Positions 1 to 7,206 of a stretch of 35,207 bases of DNA are shown piece by piece (the stretch's first letter is position 1; the number at the start of each line of letters is the position of its first letter). The stretch is from JBCBEX01 sp038528235 (GTDB lineage Bacteria; Bacteroidota; Rhodothermia; Rhodothermales; Rubricoccaceae). A model generated the notes under the pieces. That model was not told the DNA's origin and searched no databases. It was given only the letters and a program-made list of their open reading frames with translations. The translations under genes were made by a program, and so were the position numbers. The DNA is taken from assembly GCA_038528235.1 (NCBI GenBank), contig JBCBEX010000042.1, forward strand, positions 1-35,207, given 5' to 3'.

Positions 1-42
1 GGCACGTACAGCGGCGGCGAGGTCTTCGTCTAGGAAACGCAT
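1..42 (-). CDS. Possible N-terminal fragment of a CDS running off the left edge
   Basis: An ATG at 42-40 on the minus strand opens a frame without stops to the window edge (14 codons, beginning MRFLDED). The short leading hydrophobic/acidic sequence loosely resembles the start of PIN-like DUF5615 proteins (M-[KR]-F-L-x-D-E), but fourteen residues are not enough to assign a family. There is no visible ribosome binding site. It lies on the presumed integrated element. Treat as a candidate only. Confidence 0.2.
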   Translation of the reverse strand, partial: MRFLDEDLAAAVRA

Positions 43-116
43 AGGGATGGAGAGGTCAAGCAATCTAGGCTCTTGAAGATAGTAAAAAAGTAGACCTATA
101 CAACCATTTTGCTTGA

Positions 117-440
117 TTGACAACTAAAATAGTTGTATACCATGATAATTCAAGGGCGCGGCAACGCCCACCTCCTCAACCCCTTCCGGTTCACCATCAT
201 GCAGATACCATCCCCTCGACGCACTACGGTCAGATCCACGTCACTGCCGACGTAGCCCCCGGCGACTACCGCATCGACCGCCTCACCGACGGGGCCGGCC
301 GCCCCTTCCCCGGCACGGTCGAGTGCGACGTGCTCGAAGAGGTCGAGACGACCATCGAGTTCGAGCTCATGTGCGCGCGCTACGACGAAGCGATGGCCAA
401 CATGGACGACATGGCGCTCGCGTCCTACTACGACGCTTAG
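117..440 (+). CDS. Small ORF of unknown function, probably frameshifted near its 5' end
   Basis: I do not recognise this gene. The frame opens at a TTG (117) and codes for 107 residues. The C-terminal part (about residue 36 onward) looks like genuine protein: GC-rich codons, an acidic segment with GQIHVTADVAPGDYRID, and a Met/Asp/Tyr-rich tail ending SYYDA. The N-terminal part is Arg/Pro/His-rich and looks out of frame. In the -1 frame an ATG at 142 gives a plausible stretch (MIIQGRGNAHLLNPFRFTIM) that stops at 255. The true product may join the two, so this is either a decayed gene, a sequencing indel, or a programmed shift. It lies inside the presumed integrated element and the next small ORF follows 70 bp downstream in the same direction. 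Confidence 0.4.
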   Translation: MTTKIVVYHDNSRARQRPPPQPLPVHHHADTIPSTHYGQIHVTADVAPGDYRIDRLTDGAGRPFPGTVECDVLEEVETTIEFELMCARYDEAMANMDDMALASYYDA

Positions 441-509
441 CAGAACGAAGGGCGGGGGCTTTGAGCCCTCGCCTGCCTTTCGCCCCTCGCACTCGGACCG
501 TACCTGGCT

Positions 510-851
510 ATGCCTATTTGCCCACTCCGTACCCTTGACGATCCCGCCGACCTCGACCGCTACCTCGAACTCAAAGCAGAGGTGAAGCGGCTCACCGCCG
601 AGATGAAGGCGCTCGAACCCACAATCCTGAACAGCCTCATGGATGAGGACGGCGACCGAGCCGAACACCTCGGCTGCACGCTGGAGGTACGCAGCCGCCG
701 CCGTTGGTCGTACTCCAGCTATGTAGATCAACTCGCCGCCGAGTTGAAGGCGATGAAGAAGCTGGAGGAAGCCAACGGCACAGCCAAGCTGGAGGCGATT
801 ACCTCACACGTTGCGGTGACTCTGCCTCGTGACGCCCGGAACGCCGCCTGA
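510..851 (+). CDS. Small phage-like protein of unknown function
   Basis: The protein has 113 residues and starts at ATG 510. It is predicted mostly helical: residues 10-45 are rich in Leu/Lys/Glu (coiled-coil-like, LDRYLELKAEVKRLTAEM). A short beta segment follows with a basic/aromatic patch (LEVRSRRRWSYSSYV), then a second Lys/Glu helix (LAAELKAMKKLEEANGTAK). This helix-strand-helix layout with an RRxWxYS patch recalls small accessory proteins of phages and integrative elements, but I cannot name a family. It sits between the shorter ORF at 117-440 and the terminator at 904-936, next to tRNA-Val, which supports it being cargo of the integrated element. The coding call is reasonably sure; the function is unknown. 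Confidence 0.6.
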   Translation: MPICPLRTLDDPADLDRYLELKAEVKRLTAEMKALEPTILNSLMDEDGDRAEHLGCTLEVRSRRRWSYSSYVDQLAAELKAMKKLEEANGTAKLEAITSHVAVTLPRDARNAA

Positions 852-869
852 GGGGCGAAATCAGGCGAT

Positions 870-889
870 TGTTGTACCTATGTTGTACC
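870..889. repeat. Tandem 9-mer TGTTGTACC, candidate integrase arm site
   Basis: TGTTGTACC occurs at 870-878 and again at 881-889, an 11-bp helical-turn spacing. It is about 50 bp inside the presumed element from the tRNA-Val 3' end, the usual distance for arm-type binding sites of tyrosine integrases. The binding role is inferred. Confidence 0.35.
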
Positions 890-903
890 CCTCAATGAAA
901 AAT

Positions 904-936
904 ACCCTGTAAACATTACGCTTACAGGGTGTTTTT
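904..936 (+). terminator. Rho-independent terminator
   Basis: A perfect 9-bp stem ACCCTGTAA (904-912) / TTACAGGGT (922-930) with a 9-nt loop is followed by G and five T (932-936). It would end plus-strand transcription from the small ORFs just before the oppositely oriented tRNA gene. Confidence 0.75.
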
Positions 937-937
937 G

Positions 938-1011
<74 letters not shown>

Positions 1012-1046
1012 GCTCGTGCCACACGGATGCAGCGTTCATGGAGTCT

Positions 1047-1077
1047 CAAATATAGCATGGCCTGGGAAGGCTGGGCA
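1047..1077 (-). promoter_or_regulatory. Bacteroidota-type promoter for tRNA-Val
   Basis: On the minus strand a -7 box TATATTTG (1054-1047) fits the Bacteroidota consensus TAnnTTTG exactly. A TTG (1077-1075) stands 20 nt upstream as the -33 element. The box ends 35 bp before the first base of the mature tRNA, leaving a short 5' leader. This is the clearest promoter in the window. Confidence 0.65.
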
Positions 1078-1183
1078 AGCGAACCCGACGTGAAGCTGGC
1101 ACGCGGACCCGTAGCGGAGCCGCCCGGCGGGCGGGTTACGAATCGGTCCGGCACCTCTGCCATTGCGACGCGCCCGAGACCCG

Positions 1184-1201
1184 CGCGTTTGCGCAAACGC
1201 G
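1184..1201. promoter_or_regulatory. 18-bp perfect palindrome, candidate operator
   Basis: CGCGTTTGCGCAAACGCG is identical to its reverse complement. It has no loop and no T-run, so a dimeric DNA-binding protein site is more likely than a terminator. The regulator and the regulated gene are unknown; the nearest are tRNA-Val (173 bp) and the nitroreductase-like gene (235 bp). Confidence 0.3.
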
Positions 1202-1343
1202 TGAATTAGGCAGGCTCCAGCGTGCCTCCTCGTGACATTGAGTCCGCGCATATCGCCATTCCAGGTGGCATCGAGGCCGTGCCCTTGCGCTGGCATACGC
1301 TTTGGACTTGGGGCGGGCGTTCCACCACCGGACCCTCCTCACT

Positions 1344-1369
1344 CATTTGCACGTGTGCATGTGCAAATG
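1344..1369. promoter_or_regulatory. Inverted repeat CATTTGCAC-N8-GTGCAAATG upstream of the nitroreductase-like gene
   Basis: Two perfect 9-bp arms (1344-1352 and 1361-1369) are separated by 8 bp. The half-site spacing of 17 bp centre to centre suits a dimeric regulator on one face of the helix. It ends 66 bp before the ATG at 1436. There is no U-tract, so it is not a standard terminator. Operator function is inferred. Confidence 0.4.
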
Positions 1370-1435
1370 TGCGGGCCGCCCCCCGATCTTGCTATGCGAC
1401 TTCTCTGCACTCCCACGTTGCCGTCTCCCTTCTCG

Positions 1436-1921
1436 ATGCCCCGCCCGCAGGACTCCATCCAGGCTGCGCTGGAGCGCGCCCGCGAGGCGGCCTGGGACGT
1501 GGTGGGCAACTACACCAGTCCGCCCTGGCGCTTCCACGTCCTCACCGACGACGCCGTGACGGTCCTGACCAGAGCGCATGCCCAGGCCGTAGAGCAGCGC
1601 CGAGGGGCCGATGCCGCGACCCGCGCCCGCTCGCTCTGGGGGCAAATCCCTGGGTGGGTCGTGGTCACCTGCGCACGCGCCGAAGACCCGCAGGAAGCCG
1701 AGCACGTCCAAGAGCGCAGCCTGACCGCCGTGCAGCGCTTCTCCTTGTCCCTCTGGGCCGAAGACTTCCACACCCGCTGGGCACAGCCTGACATCAAGGA
1801 CGCGCCCGTCGTCGCAGAGCAGTTGGATTTAGATCCCGCCTCTGAGTTCGTAATCGGGGTGCTTTGGTTCAGCGAAGACGCCGATCAGCTTCCCCCGCCC
1901 AACGAGATCCAGGCGGTGTAG
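1436..1921 (+). CDS. Nitroreductase-like flavoprotein, short form
   Basis: The 161-residue product resembles the nitroreductase fold. Near residues 16-28 an Asn-Tyr-Thr-Ser-Pro-Pro-Trp-Arg-Phe segment stands where family members have PS-x-x-N-x-Q-P-W-x-F, which contacts FMN. A central IPGWVVVTC strand follows, then a helix with AVQRFSLSLWAEDFHTRW, matching the usual A-x-Q-N-L-x-L-A-A-x-x-x-G-L-G-T-x-W. The C-terminal FVIGVLWFSED strand matches the closing strand of the family. It is slightly shorter than typical members (about 180-220) and lacks their usual N-terminal S-x-R-x-F motif, so cofactor binding is uncertain. Starts at 1232 or 1394 are possible, but translation before 1436 reads as non-coding (Pro/Cys/Arg-rich). 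The likely role is flavin-dependent reduction of an unknown substrate. Confidence 0.65.
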   Translation: MPRPQDSIQAALERAREAAWDVVGNYTSPPWRFHVLTDDAVTVLTRAHAQAVEQRRGADAATRARSLWGQIPGWVVVTCARAEDPQEAEHVQERSLTAVQRFSLSLWAEDFHTRWAQPDIKDAPVVAEQLDLDPASEFVIGVLWFSEDADQLPPPNEIQAV

Positions 1922-2030
1922 CGCGCGGCGTTGGTCCTCCTGTTTAAGCGGAAGGGGCACGCCCAACCATCGCCGGTGAACACGTCGGGCGCGCTGCGAG
2001 TAGGGGACGCTTTTGCAGCCGCTCTCGCTC

Positions 2031-2711
2031 ATGCCGCTCCCCCTACGCCACACCCACCCGTGGGACCTTGCCCCGCGCGAGGCCATCGAGGTACAGCGCA
2101 AGTTCGCTCCCGAGGTCCGGGTCGAGCCCCTTCATGCCCAGCCATCAACGGTAGTCGGCCTCGACGTGAGCGTGCGGGGCGACCGCGTGCGCGCTGCCGG
2201 AGTGGTCACGGAGACGGAGGGCTGGACGCCCCTTGCCACCGCGATCTGGGAAGGCCCCGTCGCGTTTCCCTACGTTCCTGGCCTCCTCTCCTTCCGCGAG
2301 ATCCCGGCCTTGCTCCCCGTGCTCGACGACCTGGCTACGCAACGTGGGTCTATGCCGGACGTGCTCATGCTCGACGCGCACGGGCTCGCCCACCCCCGTC
2401 GCTTCGGCCTAGCCTGTCACCTCGGCGTCCTGCTCGACCGCCCTGCCCTCGGGGTCGCTAAGAAACGATTTGTGGGCACCTACGACGAACCTGGTCCTGA
2501 CAAAGGCGCCCAGTCGCTTCTGATGCATCAGGACGAGGTCATCGGGACCGTACTGCGCACGCGCACGCGGGTGAAGCCTGTCTTCGTCTCTGCCGGGCAC
2601 CGGATCACCCTGGAGGAGGCCACGGCTCTCAGCTTGCGGGCCGCCATGCGAACCAAGTTGCCCGAGCCCAACCGGCTCGCGCATCGGCTCAGCTACCGTG
2701 GTGCCTTGTAG
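2031..2711 (+). CDS. nfi: Endonuclease V (deoxyinosine 3' endonuclease)
   Basis: Endonuclease V nicks DNA (or RNA in some lineages) at the second phosphodiester bond 3' of deoxyinosine, using Mg2+. The 226-residue protein has the family length and all its motifs. These are GLDVSV with the metal-binding Asp at 45, the PYVPG wedge at about 80-84 followed by FRE (Glu 90), LDAHGLAHPRRFG with Asp 115 and His 117, KKRFVG at about 144-149, and VSAGHRITLEEA with His 190. ATG 2031 is preferred; a TTG six codons upstream (2013) is also in frame. The gene follows the nitroreductase-like gene by about 110 bp on the same strand and may be co-transcribed. No SOS-type operator was seen. Confidence 0.93.
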   Translation: MPLPLRHTHPWDLAPREAIEVQRKFAPEVRVEPLHAQPSTVVGLDVSVRGDRVRAAGVVTETEGWTPLATAIWEGPVAFPYVPGLLSFREIPALLPVLDDLATQRGSMPDVLMLDAHGLAHPRRFGLACHLGVLLDRPALGVAKKRFVGTYDEPGPDKGAQSLLMHQDEVIGTVLRTRTRVKPVFVSAGHRITLEEATALSLRAAMRTKLPEPNRLAHRLSYRGAL

Positions 2712-2760
2712 CGTCCTATCAGCTTAACGTGCACAAGATGGGCGATCGATATGGCAGGCC

Positions 2761-3684
2761 TTACCCAGGCACCGGCAGTACTGCGTCGAGCGCCATGCGG
2801 AGGCTTTGGCTGTCGTAGTAGAGGCGGGCCTCGTTGCCCAGGCTCACGTGCAGTCCGGTCGTCATGTCGTGGCTGAGCGTCTCCTGCCAGGCCAGCGTGT
2901 CGGTGATGGTCTGCCGCATGGCCATCGCGCCACGGATTTGCACGTCGCCGCGGAGGTCGGCACGCAGCTGATGCGGCGCGCGGTCCGTGTGAAGCAGCAC
3001 CAGACCGTCCCAGTACAGCGACGCCCCTTCCGGCACGTGGAGGTCGCCCTCAATGAGGAGCGTACCACTTCCCTGCACCGTGTCTCCCTGCGTGAGGTGC
3101 AGCCCGCCGACGTGGCGTGTGGTCAGGCGCGACGCCACGCGAGCGCGCTCGGCCAGCATGTCGAGCGTGGGCATGAGGTAGGGCGTCTGTACTTCGGCTC
3201 GGGTGTCGACGGGAATCCGGAAGCGGTGCGATCCGCCCATCGCGTGCTGCAAGCCGCTGCGCATGCGGCGCATCGAGATCAGCGAGTCGAGCATGAGCAC
3301 GTCGAAGCTCGTGCGGTCGAGCAACGGCGGGAGCGGTGCCTCGCCCTGCACGACTTGGGCCCGTGGGTCGAGGGCAAGCGCGGCGTAGGGCGCGTCGAGC
3401 CAGAGCGGCGTCGGGACCATGGGGGCCGACACCCGCGGCCCATCAGAACCGAGCCGTTGCAACGCAGCACTGTCTCGGGCCTCGTCGATGCCAGAAGCTG
3501 CCAGGGTGGGCGATCGTCTCGCTCTTGGCGGCGCTGCCTGCCGCTCCACGCGTGGCGCTTCGGACAGGGACACCGCCATCGTGGGTAGAGGATCAGGAGA
3601 TGGTGGGGCGTCGCCACTTACGAGGTAGGTGGCAGCAGCGCCCAGAAGCAGCGCCACGAGCGCGGCGAGGCGAAGGCGGGCCAT
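2761..3684 (-). CDS. Secreted or membrane-anchored protein of unknown function with a beta-rich C-terminus
   Basis: The 307-residue product starts at ATG 3684 with MARLRLAALVALLLGAAATYLVSG, a single N-terminal hydrophobic segment acting as signal peptide or anchor. Residues about 25-110 are Pro/Ala/Arg-rich and probably disordered. The middle is helical. The C-terminal third contains GTLLIEGDLHVPEGASLYWD followed by GLVLLHT, a repetitive G-x-L-x-x-x-G-[DN]-L pattern. This pattern resembles the beta-helical 'polymer-forming' segments seen in bactofilin-like and PilX-like (pilus minor subunit) proteins. An upstream in-frame start at 3777 would prepend a Gly/Pro-rich stretch before the signal peptide and is rejected. 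The stop lies 49 bp from the convergent endonuclease V stop. Function is unknown; a cell-surface role is inferred. Confidence 0.7.
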   Translation of the reverse strand: MARLRLAALVALLLGAAATYLVSGDAPPSPDPLPTMAVSLSEAPRVERQAAPPRARRSPTLAASGIDEARDSAALQRLGSDGPRVSAPMVPTPLWLDAPYAALALDPRAQVVQGEAPLPPLLDRTSFDVLMLDSLISMRRMRSGLQHAMGGSHRFRIPVDTRAEVQTPYLMPTLDMLAERARVASRLTTRHVGGLHLTQGDTVQGSGTLLIEGDLHVPEGASLYWDGLVLLHTDRAPHQLRADLRGDVQIRGAMAMRQTITDTLAWQETLSHDMTTGLHVSLGNEARLYYDSQSLRMALDAVLPVPG

Positions 3685-4063
3685 GGTGACCGGAGGGGAT
3701 GGGTGCGGTAGGTGAGCGCCGGGTGGTAGACGGCGTTTCCCCTGACCTGCAAGTCCACCACCGCAATTTTGAGACACGCATCACCCCGTTCTGATGTCAC
3801 CGTGGCGTGTCGCGGTATCGCCGCGAAGCCTTGCCAATCGCCGATGTCCGCGTTTTTCCTACACCCTGGCCTACCCGGTTCCAGTACGTTTCGAATCGGC
3901 ACACGACGCCCCCCTCGCTGTTCGATTTTGCAGCGGAGGCATTGCGCCGTCGCCGACGTGGTCCGCGCTCCGGATGCGAGGGATTTCGGCTCATCCGTTG
4001 TTTCTTGCAGGGTGCCCACGCCGTGCACGCCCTTCGCCGACCTCACGCGCAATCTGACCCACT
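3685..4063. other. Divergent intergenic region
   Basis: This 379-bp region separates the divergent starts at 3684 (minus) and 4064 (plus) and must hold both promoters. I found no convincing TAnnTTTG/TTG pair and no gene. Frames crossing it are Arg/Pro/Ser-rich without family resemblance. Confidence 0.5.
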
Positions 4064-5923
4064 ATGCGCGACCGACTCCTCCGCGCCTGCTCGCTCCTCG
4101 CGCTGTTTCTCGCCGTGCCCGCGGTCCTGCACGCGCAGCCCGCCGCCGACTGGCTGACGCCCAGCGACGCCGTGCCCGCCGCTCGATTCGGCGCCGACGT
4201 GGCGCTGCTCCCCGACGGCCGCCTCGTCGTCGGGGCTCCTGGTGCCACGGGCGAACGTCCTGGCACCGGCGCGGCCTACGTCTACGCCTACGACCGCGAC
4301 CGACTCGCCTGGGTCGAGACCGCCAAGCTCGCCGCCCCTGGTGGACTTCCCAGGGACGGCTTCGGTGCACCCCTTGCAGCTAGCGGAGACACGCTCTTTG
4401 TGAGCTACGCGCGCGGTAGTGCCAATGCAGGCAGCCACGCGTTCGTAGCAGACACACTTGGCTGGCGCTACGCGGGCACACATGAGGTGCAAGGGAACGA
4501 CGGCGGCCCTCTTTCGGATCAGGAACTCTACTGGCTCGCGACGGACGGCACCTTCCCTAGACCACGCACCTCCTTTTCAGACCTCAGCGGCCGGGTATAC
4601 CTCGTGGGCACGACCGTGCGGCCGGACAGCACGGTGAGCATCGAGGTTTATCTCGTCAAGGGGGGCATCAGCCTCTCGGCCCGAAACGACGACAATCCTC
4701 TACGTCTCACTGAAGTCACACTCGCCGCCTCCGTTTCGGACTCCGAACTTGCGCCTGAGGATTTGCTGCACGACGAGATCCTCGGCACGTTTGCGCGGCT
4801 CACCTTTAACGGACGCTTCGTAGCGCTTGGCCTCGGCGCTGCGGACGGCGTCGGCGGTGACGAGGCCGGCGCCGTCTACGTCTGGGACCTCACCGGGCGA
4901 TGGCTCTCGGACGACCTCGCGCCGACGCTGCCAGGCTTCGGCACCAAGGCCGGGCCCGAGGACTATGTCGAGGTCGAGGTGTTCTACGGCACCGACCGCG
5001 CACGGACCGGCAGGAGCAGCCCGCGTCGGTTCTATGGCGGACGACGCGGGGGCGAGCTTCAGATGGGCACCGCGACCGTCACGATCCCGAAGACCCACGA
5101 GCCGGGCGAGATGGAGTCGCCGAGTTGGCTGCGCCTCCAGTTCCGCGCCGACCCGGCCCGGCACATCATCCTCCAGGACGTCTCCCCGCTCGACACGGAC
5201 GAGGCCGTCGCCGCGATGCAAGCCGCGCTGGACTCGACATCGAGCCGGGCGGTGCTGCTCTACGTGCACGGCTTCAACGTCTCGTTCGAGGACGCCGCCC
5301 GGCGCACCGCGCAGATGGCCTACGACCTCAGCTTCGATGGCGTCCCGGCGTTCTACTCATGGCCCTCGGACGCCTCGCTGCTGCGCTACCTCGCCGACGA
5401 GAACGACGTGATGTGGAGCGTCTTCCACCTGAAGGCCTTCCTCCGTGAGATCGCGCTCCGCTCGGGCGCCGAAGACGTGCATATCGTGGCGCACAGCATG
5501 GGCAACCGCGCCGTCACGCAGGCGCTCCGCGAGTTCGCGTGCGAGTTCAAGGCGCCGCAGTTCAACCAGGTCATCCTCGCCGCGCCCGACGTAGATGCCG
5601 AGGTCTTCCAGCGCGACATCGCCCCAGCGATCACGGGCGCGGCCCAGCAGGTCACGCTCTATGCCTCCGCCGACGACACCGCGCTGCGCGTCTCGCAGGC
5701 CCTCCACGGCGCCCCGCGCGCGGGCAACAGCCTCGTCGTTGCCCCCGGCGTCACCACCATCGACGCCTCCGGCCTCGACCCGTCGCTGCTCGGTCACTCC
5801 TACTACGCTGACCTGAAGCAGCTCATCGACGACATCGGCGCGCTCGTGAAGCAGGGCCTCGAACCCGCCGCCCGCGCGCTCTCCCGCAAGGGCGACTCGG
5901 TGTGGGAGTTGGCGAAGAAATGA
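4064..5923 (+). CDS. Secreted FG-GAP repeat / DUF900 alpha/beta-hydrolase fusion protein
   Basis: The 619-residue protein begins with a signal peptide (residues 1-24, cleavage near VLHA-QP). Residues about 38-290 carry FG-GAP-like beta-propeller blades, with motifs such as RFGADVALLPDGRLVVGAPG and GAVYVWDL. Residues about 310-590 form a DUF900 alpha/beta-hydrolase. It begins at VEVFYGTDRARTG, has the oxyanion strand LLYVHGFNVSFEDAARRTAQM, the nucleophile elbow VAHSMGNRA (Ser 478), and candidate Asp 509 (APDVD) and His 578 (GHSYY). The family is usually described as esterase/lipase-like of unknown substrate. The propeller probably mediates binding on the outside of the cell or in the periplasm. 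The stop overlaps the start of the following glycosyltransferase (ATGA), suggesting translational coupling. Confidence 0.85.
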   Translation: MRDRLLRACSLLALFLAVPAVLHAQPAADWLTPSDAVPAARFGADVALLPDGRLVVGAPGATGERPGTGAAYVYAYDRDRLAWVETAKLAAPGGLPRDGFGAPLAASGDTLFVSYARGSANAGSHAFVADTLGWRYAGTHEVQGNDGGPLSDQELYWLATDGTFPRPRTSFSDLSGRVYLVGTTVRPDSTVSIEVYLVKGGISLSARNDDNPLRLTEVTLAASVSDSELAPEDLLHDEILGTFARLTFNGRFVALGLGAADGVGGDEAGAVYVWDLTGRWLSDDLAPTLPGFGTKAGPEDYVEVEVFYGTDRARTGRSSPRRFYGGRRGGELQMGTATVTIPKTHEPGEMESPSWLRLQFRADPARHIILQDVSPLDTDEAVAAMQAALDSTSSRAVLLYVHGFNVSFEDAARRTAQMAYDLSFDGVPAFYSWPSDASLLRYLADENDVMWSVFHLKAFLREIALRSGAEDVHIVAHSMGNRAVTQALREFACEFKAPQFNQVILAAPDVDAEVFQRDIAPAITGAAQQVTLYASADDTALRVSQALHGAPRAGNSLVVAPGVTTIDASGLDPSLLGHSYYADLKQLIDDIGALVKQGLEPAARALSRKGDSVWELAKK

Positions 5924-7206
5924 GGGTCCTGCTCACCACCGTCGGGTCGCGGGGCGACGCGCAGCCGTTTGTCGCACTCGGGGTCGGCCTCGCTGCGGCC
6001 GGGCACACGGTGACAGTCAACACACACACGCGCTTCCGCTCGCTCGTCGAGGACGCGGGGTTGGTGTTCGCGCCGCTCTCGGACGCGATCCTCGACTTCC
6101 TCGACTCCGACCTCGGACGGGACGCCATCGAGAACTCATCCACCCCGCTCGGGTGGGCCCGGACGATCGCGAAGTCGTACCGCGCCATCAGCACCGCCCA
6201 GCGCAGCATGGTGGACGAGGCGTGGACCGCCGCCGAGGCTGCGCAGCCCGACGTGATCGTCTTCCATCAGAAGGCGTTCTGGGGCACGGGCTTCGCGCAA
6301 CGACTGGGCGCGCGCGCGGTCCTTGCCACCCTGCAGCCCATCTTTGGCCCCACCTCCGACTTCCCCGTGCTCGGCATCGCAGCCCCGCCACGCTGGACGG
6401 GGCCGCTGCACCGCTCCTACAACCGGGGTACTTACCGCCTCACGCACCGCCTCGCAGACTGGGGCACGCGCCGCTACCTTCGCGACTGGCATCAGGAGCA
6501 CCATCTGCCGCAAGGCCCCGCGCTCGCCCGTCCCGACGGCTCGCCGCTGCCACTCCTGCAGGCGTTCAGCCCCCACGTCGTCCCGGCGACCTATCCGTCG
6601 CACGTCGCCACGACGGGCTTCTGGCACCTCGCGCAGCCGGACTGGTCGCCGCCCGACGACCTCGCCGCGTTCCTCGACGCGGGGCCGCCGCCCGTGTACG
6701 TCGGCTTCGGGAGCATGAAAGGGAAGCGCGGTGCGGATCGCGCGCGCGCTGTCATCGAGGCGGTGGCGTTGGCTGGGGTACGCGCCGTCCTCGCGCTCGG
6801 CTGGGGCAGCCTCGACCTCGCCGAGGTGACGCTACCCGACACGTGCTTCGTGCTGCGCGGTGCCCCGCATGATTGGCTCTTCCCGCGTATGGCGGCCGTC
6901 GTCCACCACGGCGGGGCAGGAACGACTGCTGCAGGGCTCCGCGCGGGCCGCCCGACGGTCGTGTGCCCGTTCTTCGGCGATCAGCCATTCTGGGGGCGCC
7001 GCGTCCACGCACTCGGGGCCGGACCAGAGCCGCTCCGCCAGAAGCACCTCACTGCCGAGTCGCTCGCCGGACGCATCCGCACCGCGCTCAACGACACCGC
7101 GATGCACGTACGGGCCACTACGCTCGGCGAGCAACTGCGTGCCGAGGACGGCGTAGCCAACGCCGTATCGTTCCTGGAGCGCTACTGCAAGCGTTCGAGA
7201 AGATAG
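5920..7206 (+). CDS. UDP-glycosyltransferase of the GT1 / sterol-glucosyltransferase type
   Basis: The 428-residue GT-B enzyme opens with MRVLLTTVGSRGDAQPFVAL, the typical N-terminal motif of GT1 enzymes acting on lipids or sterols (S/T-x-G-S-x-G-D-x-x-P). The donor-binding site is clear: VGFGSM at about 261-266, HHGGAGTTAAGLRAGRP at about 329-345 (the bacterial equivalent of the UGT signature) and PFFGDQPFW at about 350-358. Family knowledge suggests transfer of glucose or a similar sugar from a UDP-sugar to a hydrophobic acceptor; the acceptor cannot be read from the sequence. ATG 5920 overlaps the upstream TGA. A GTG at 5902 would add six residues and is less likely. The 3' end overlaps the convergent peptidase gene by 25 bp. 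Confidence 0.88.
   Translation: MRVLLTTVGSRGDAQPFVALGVGLAAAGHTVTVNTHTRFRSLVEDAGLVFAPLSDAILDFLDSDLGRDAIENSSTPLGWARTIAKSYRAISTAQRSMVDEAWTAAEAAQPDVIVFHQKAFWGTGFAQRLGARAVLATLQPIFGPTSDFPVLGIAAPPRWTGPLHRSYNRGTYRLTHRLADWGTRRYLRDWHQEHHLPQGPALARPDGSPLPLLQAFSPHVVPATYPSHVATTGFWHLAQPDWSPPDDLAAFLDAGPPPVYVGFGSMKGKRGADRARAVIEAVALAGVRAVLALGWGSLDLAEVTLPDTCFVLRGAPHDWLFPRMAAVVHHGGAGTTAAGLRAGRPTVVCPFFGDQPFWGRRVHALGAGPEPLRQKHLTAESLAGRIRTALNDTAMHVRATTLGEQLRAEDGVANAVSFLERYCKRSRR

Larger units (their letters stand above)
1..936. mobile_element. Probable right end of an element integrated at tRNA-Val
   Basis: The stretch ends exactly at the 3' end of tRNA-Val, a classic target of tyrosine recombinases. It holds small ORFs unlike the housekeeping genes to the right, a patchy AT-rich segment (about 45-150), a tandem 9-mer TGTTGTACC at 870-878 and 881-889 that could be an integrase arm-type site, and a terminator at 904-936. 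The integrase and the other att site would lie left of position 1 and are not visible, so both the extent and the nature of the element (prophage, ICE or island) are inferred. Confidence 0.4.
1012..1435. other. Intergenic region between tRNA-Val and the nitroreductase-like gene
   Basis: The region contains the tRNA promoter (1047-1077), an 18-bp perfect palindrome (1184-1201) and a 26-bp operator-like inverted repeat (1344-1369). Several open frames cross it but their composition (Arg/Pro/Cys-rich) is that of GC-rich non-coding sequence. I see no gene here. Confidence 0.6.

Noticed and set aside
150..731. 193-residue minus-strand frame opposite the small element ORFs
   Set aside because: It crosses both plus-strand ORFs and is Val/Gly/Arg-rich with no family resemblance; a shadow of GC-rich codons.
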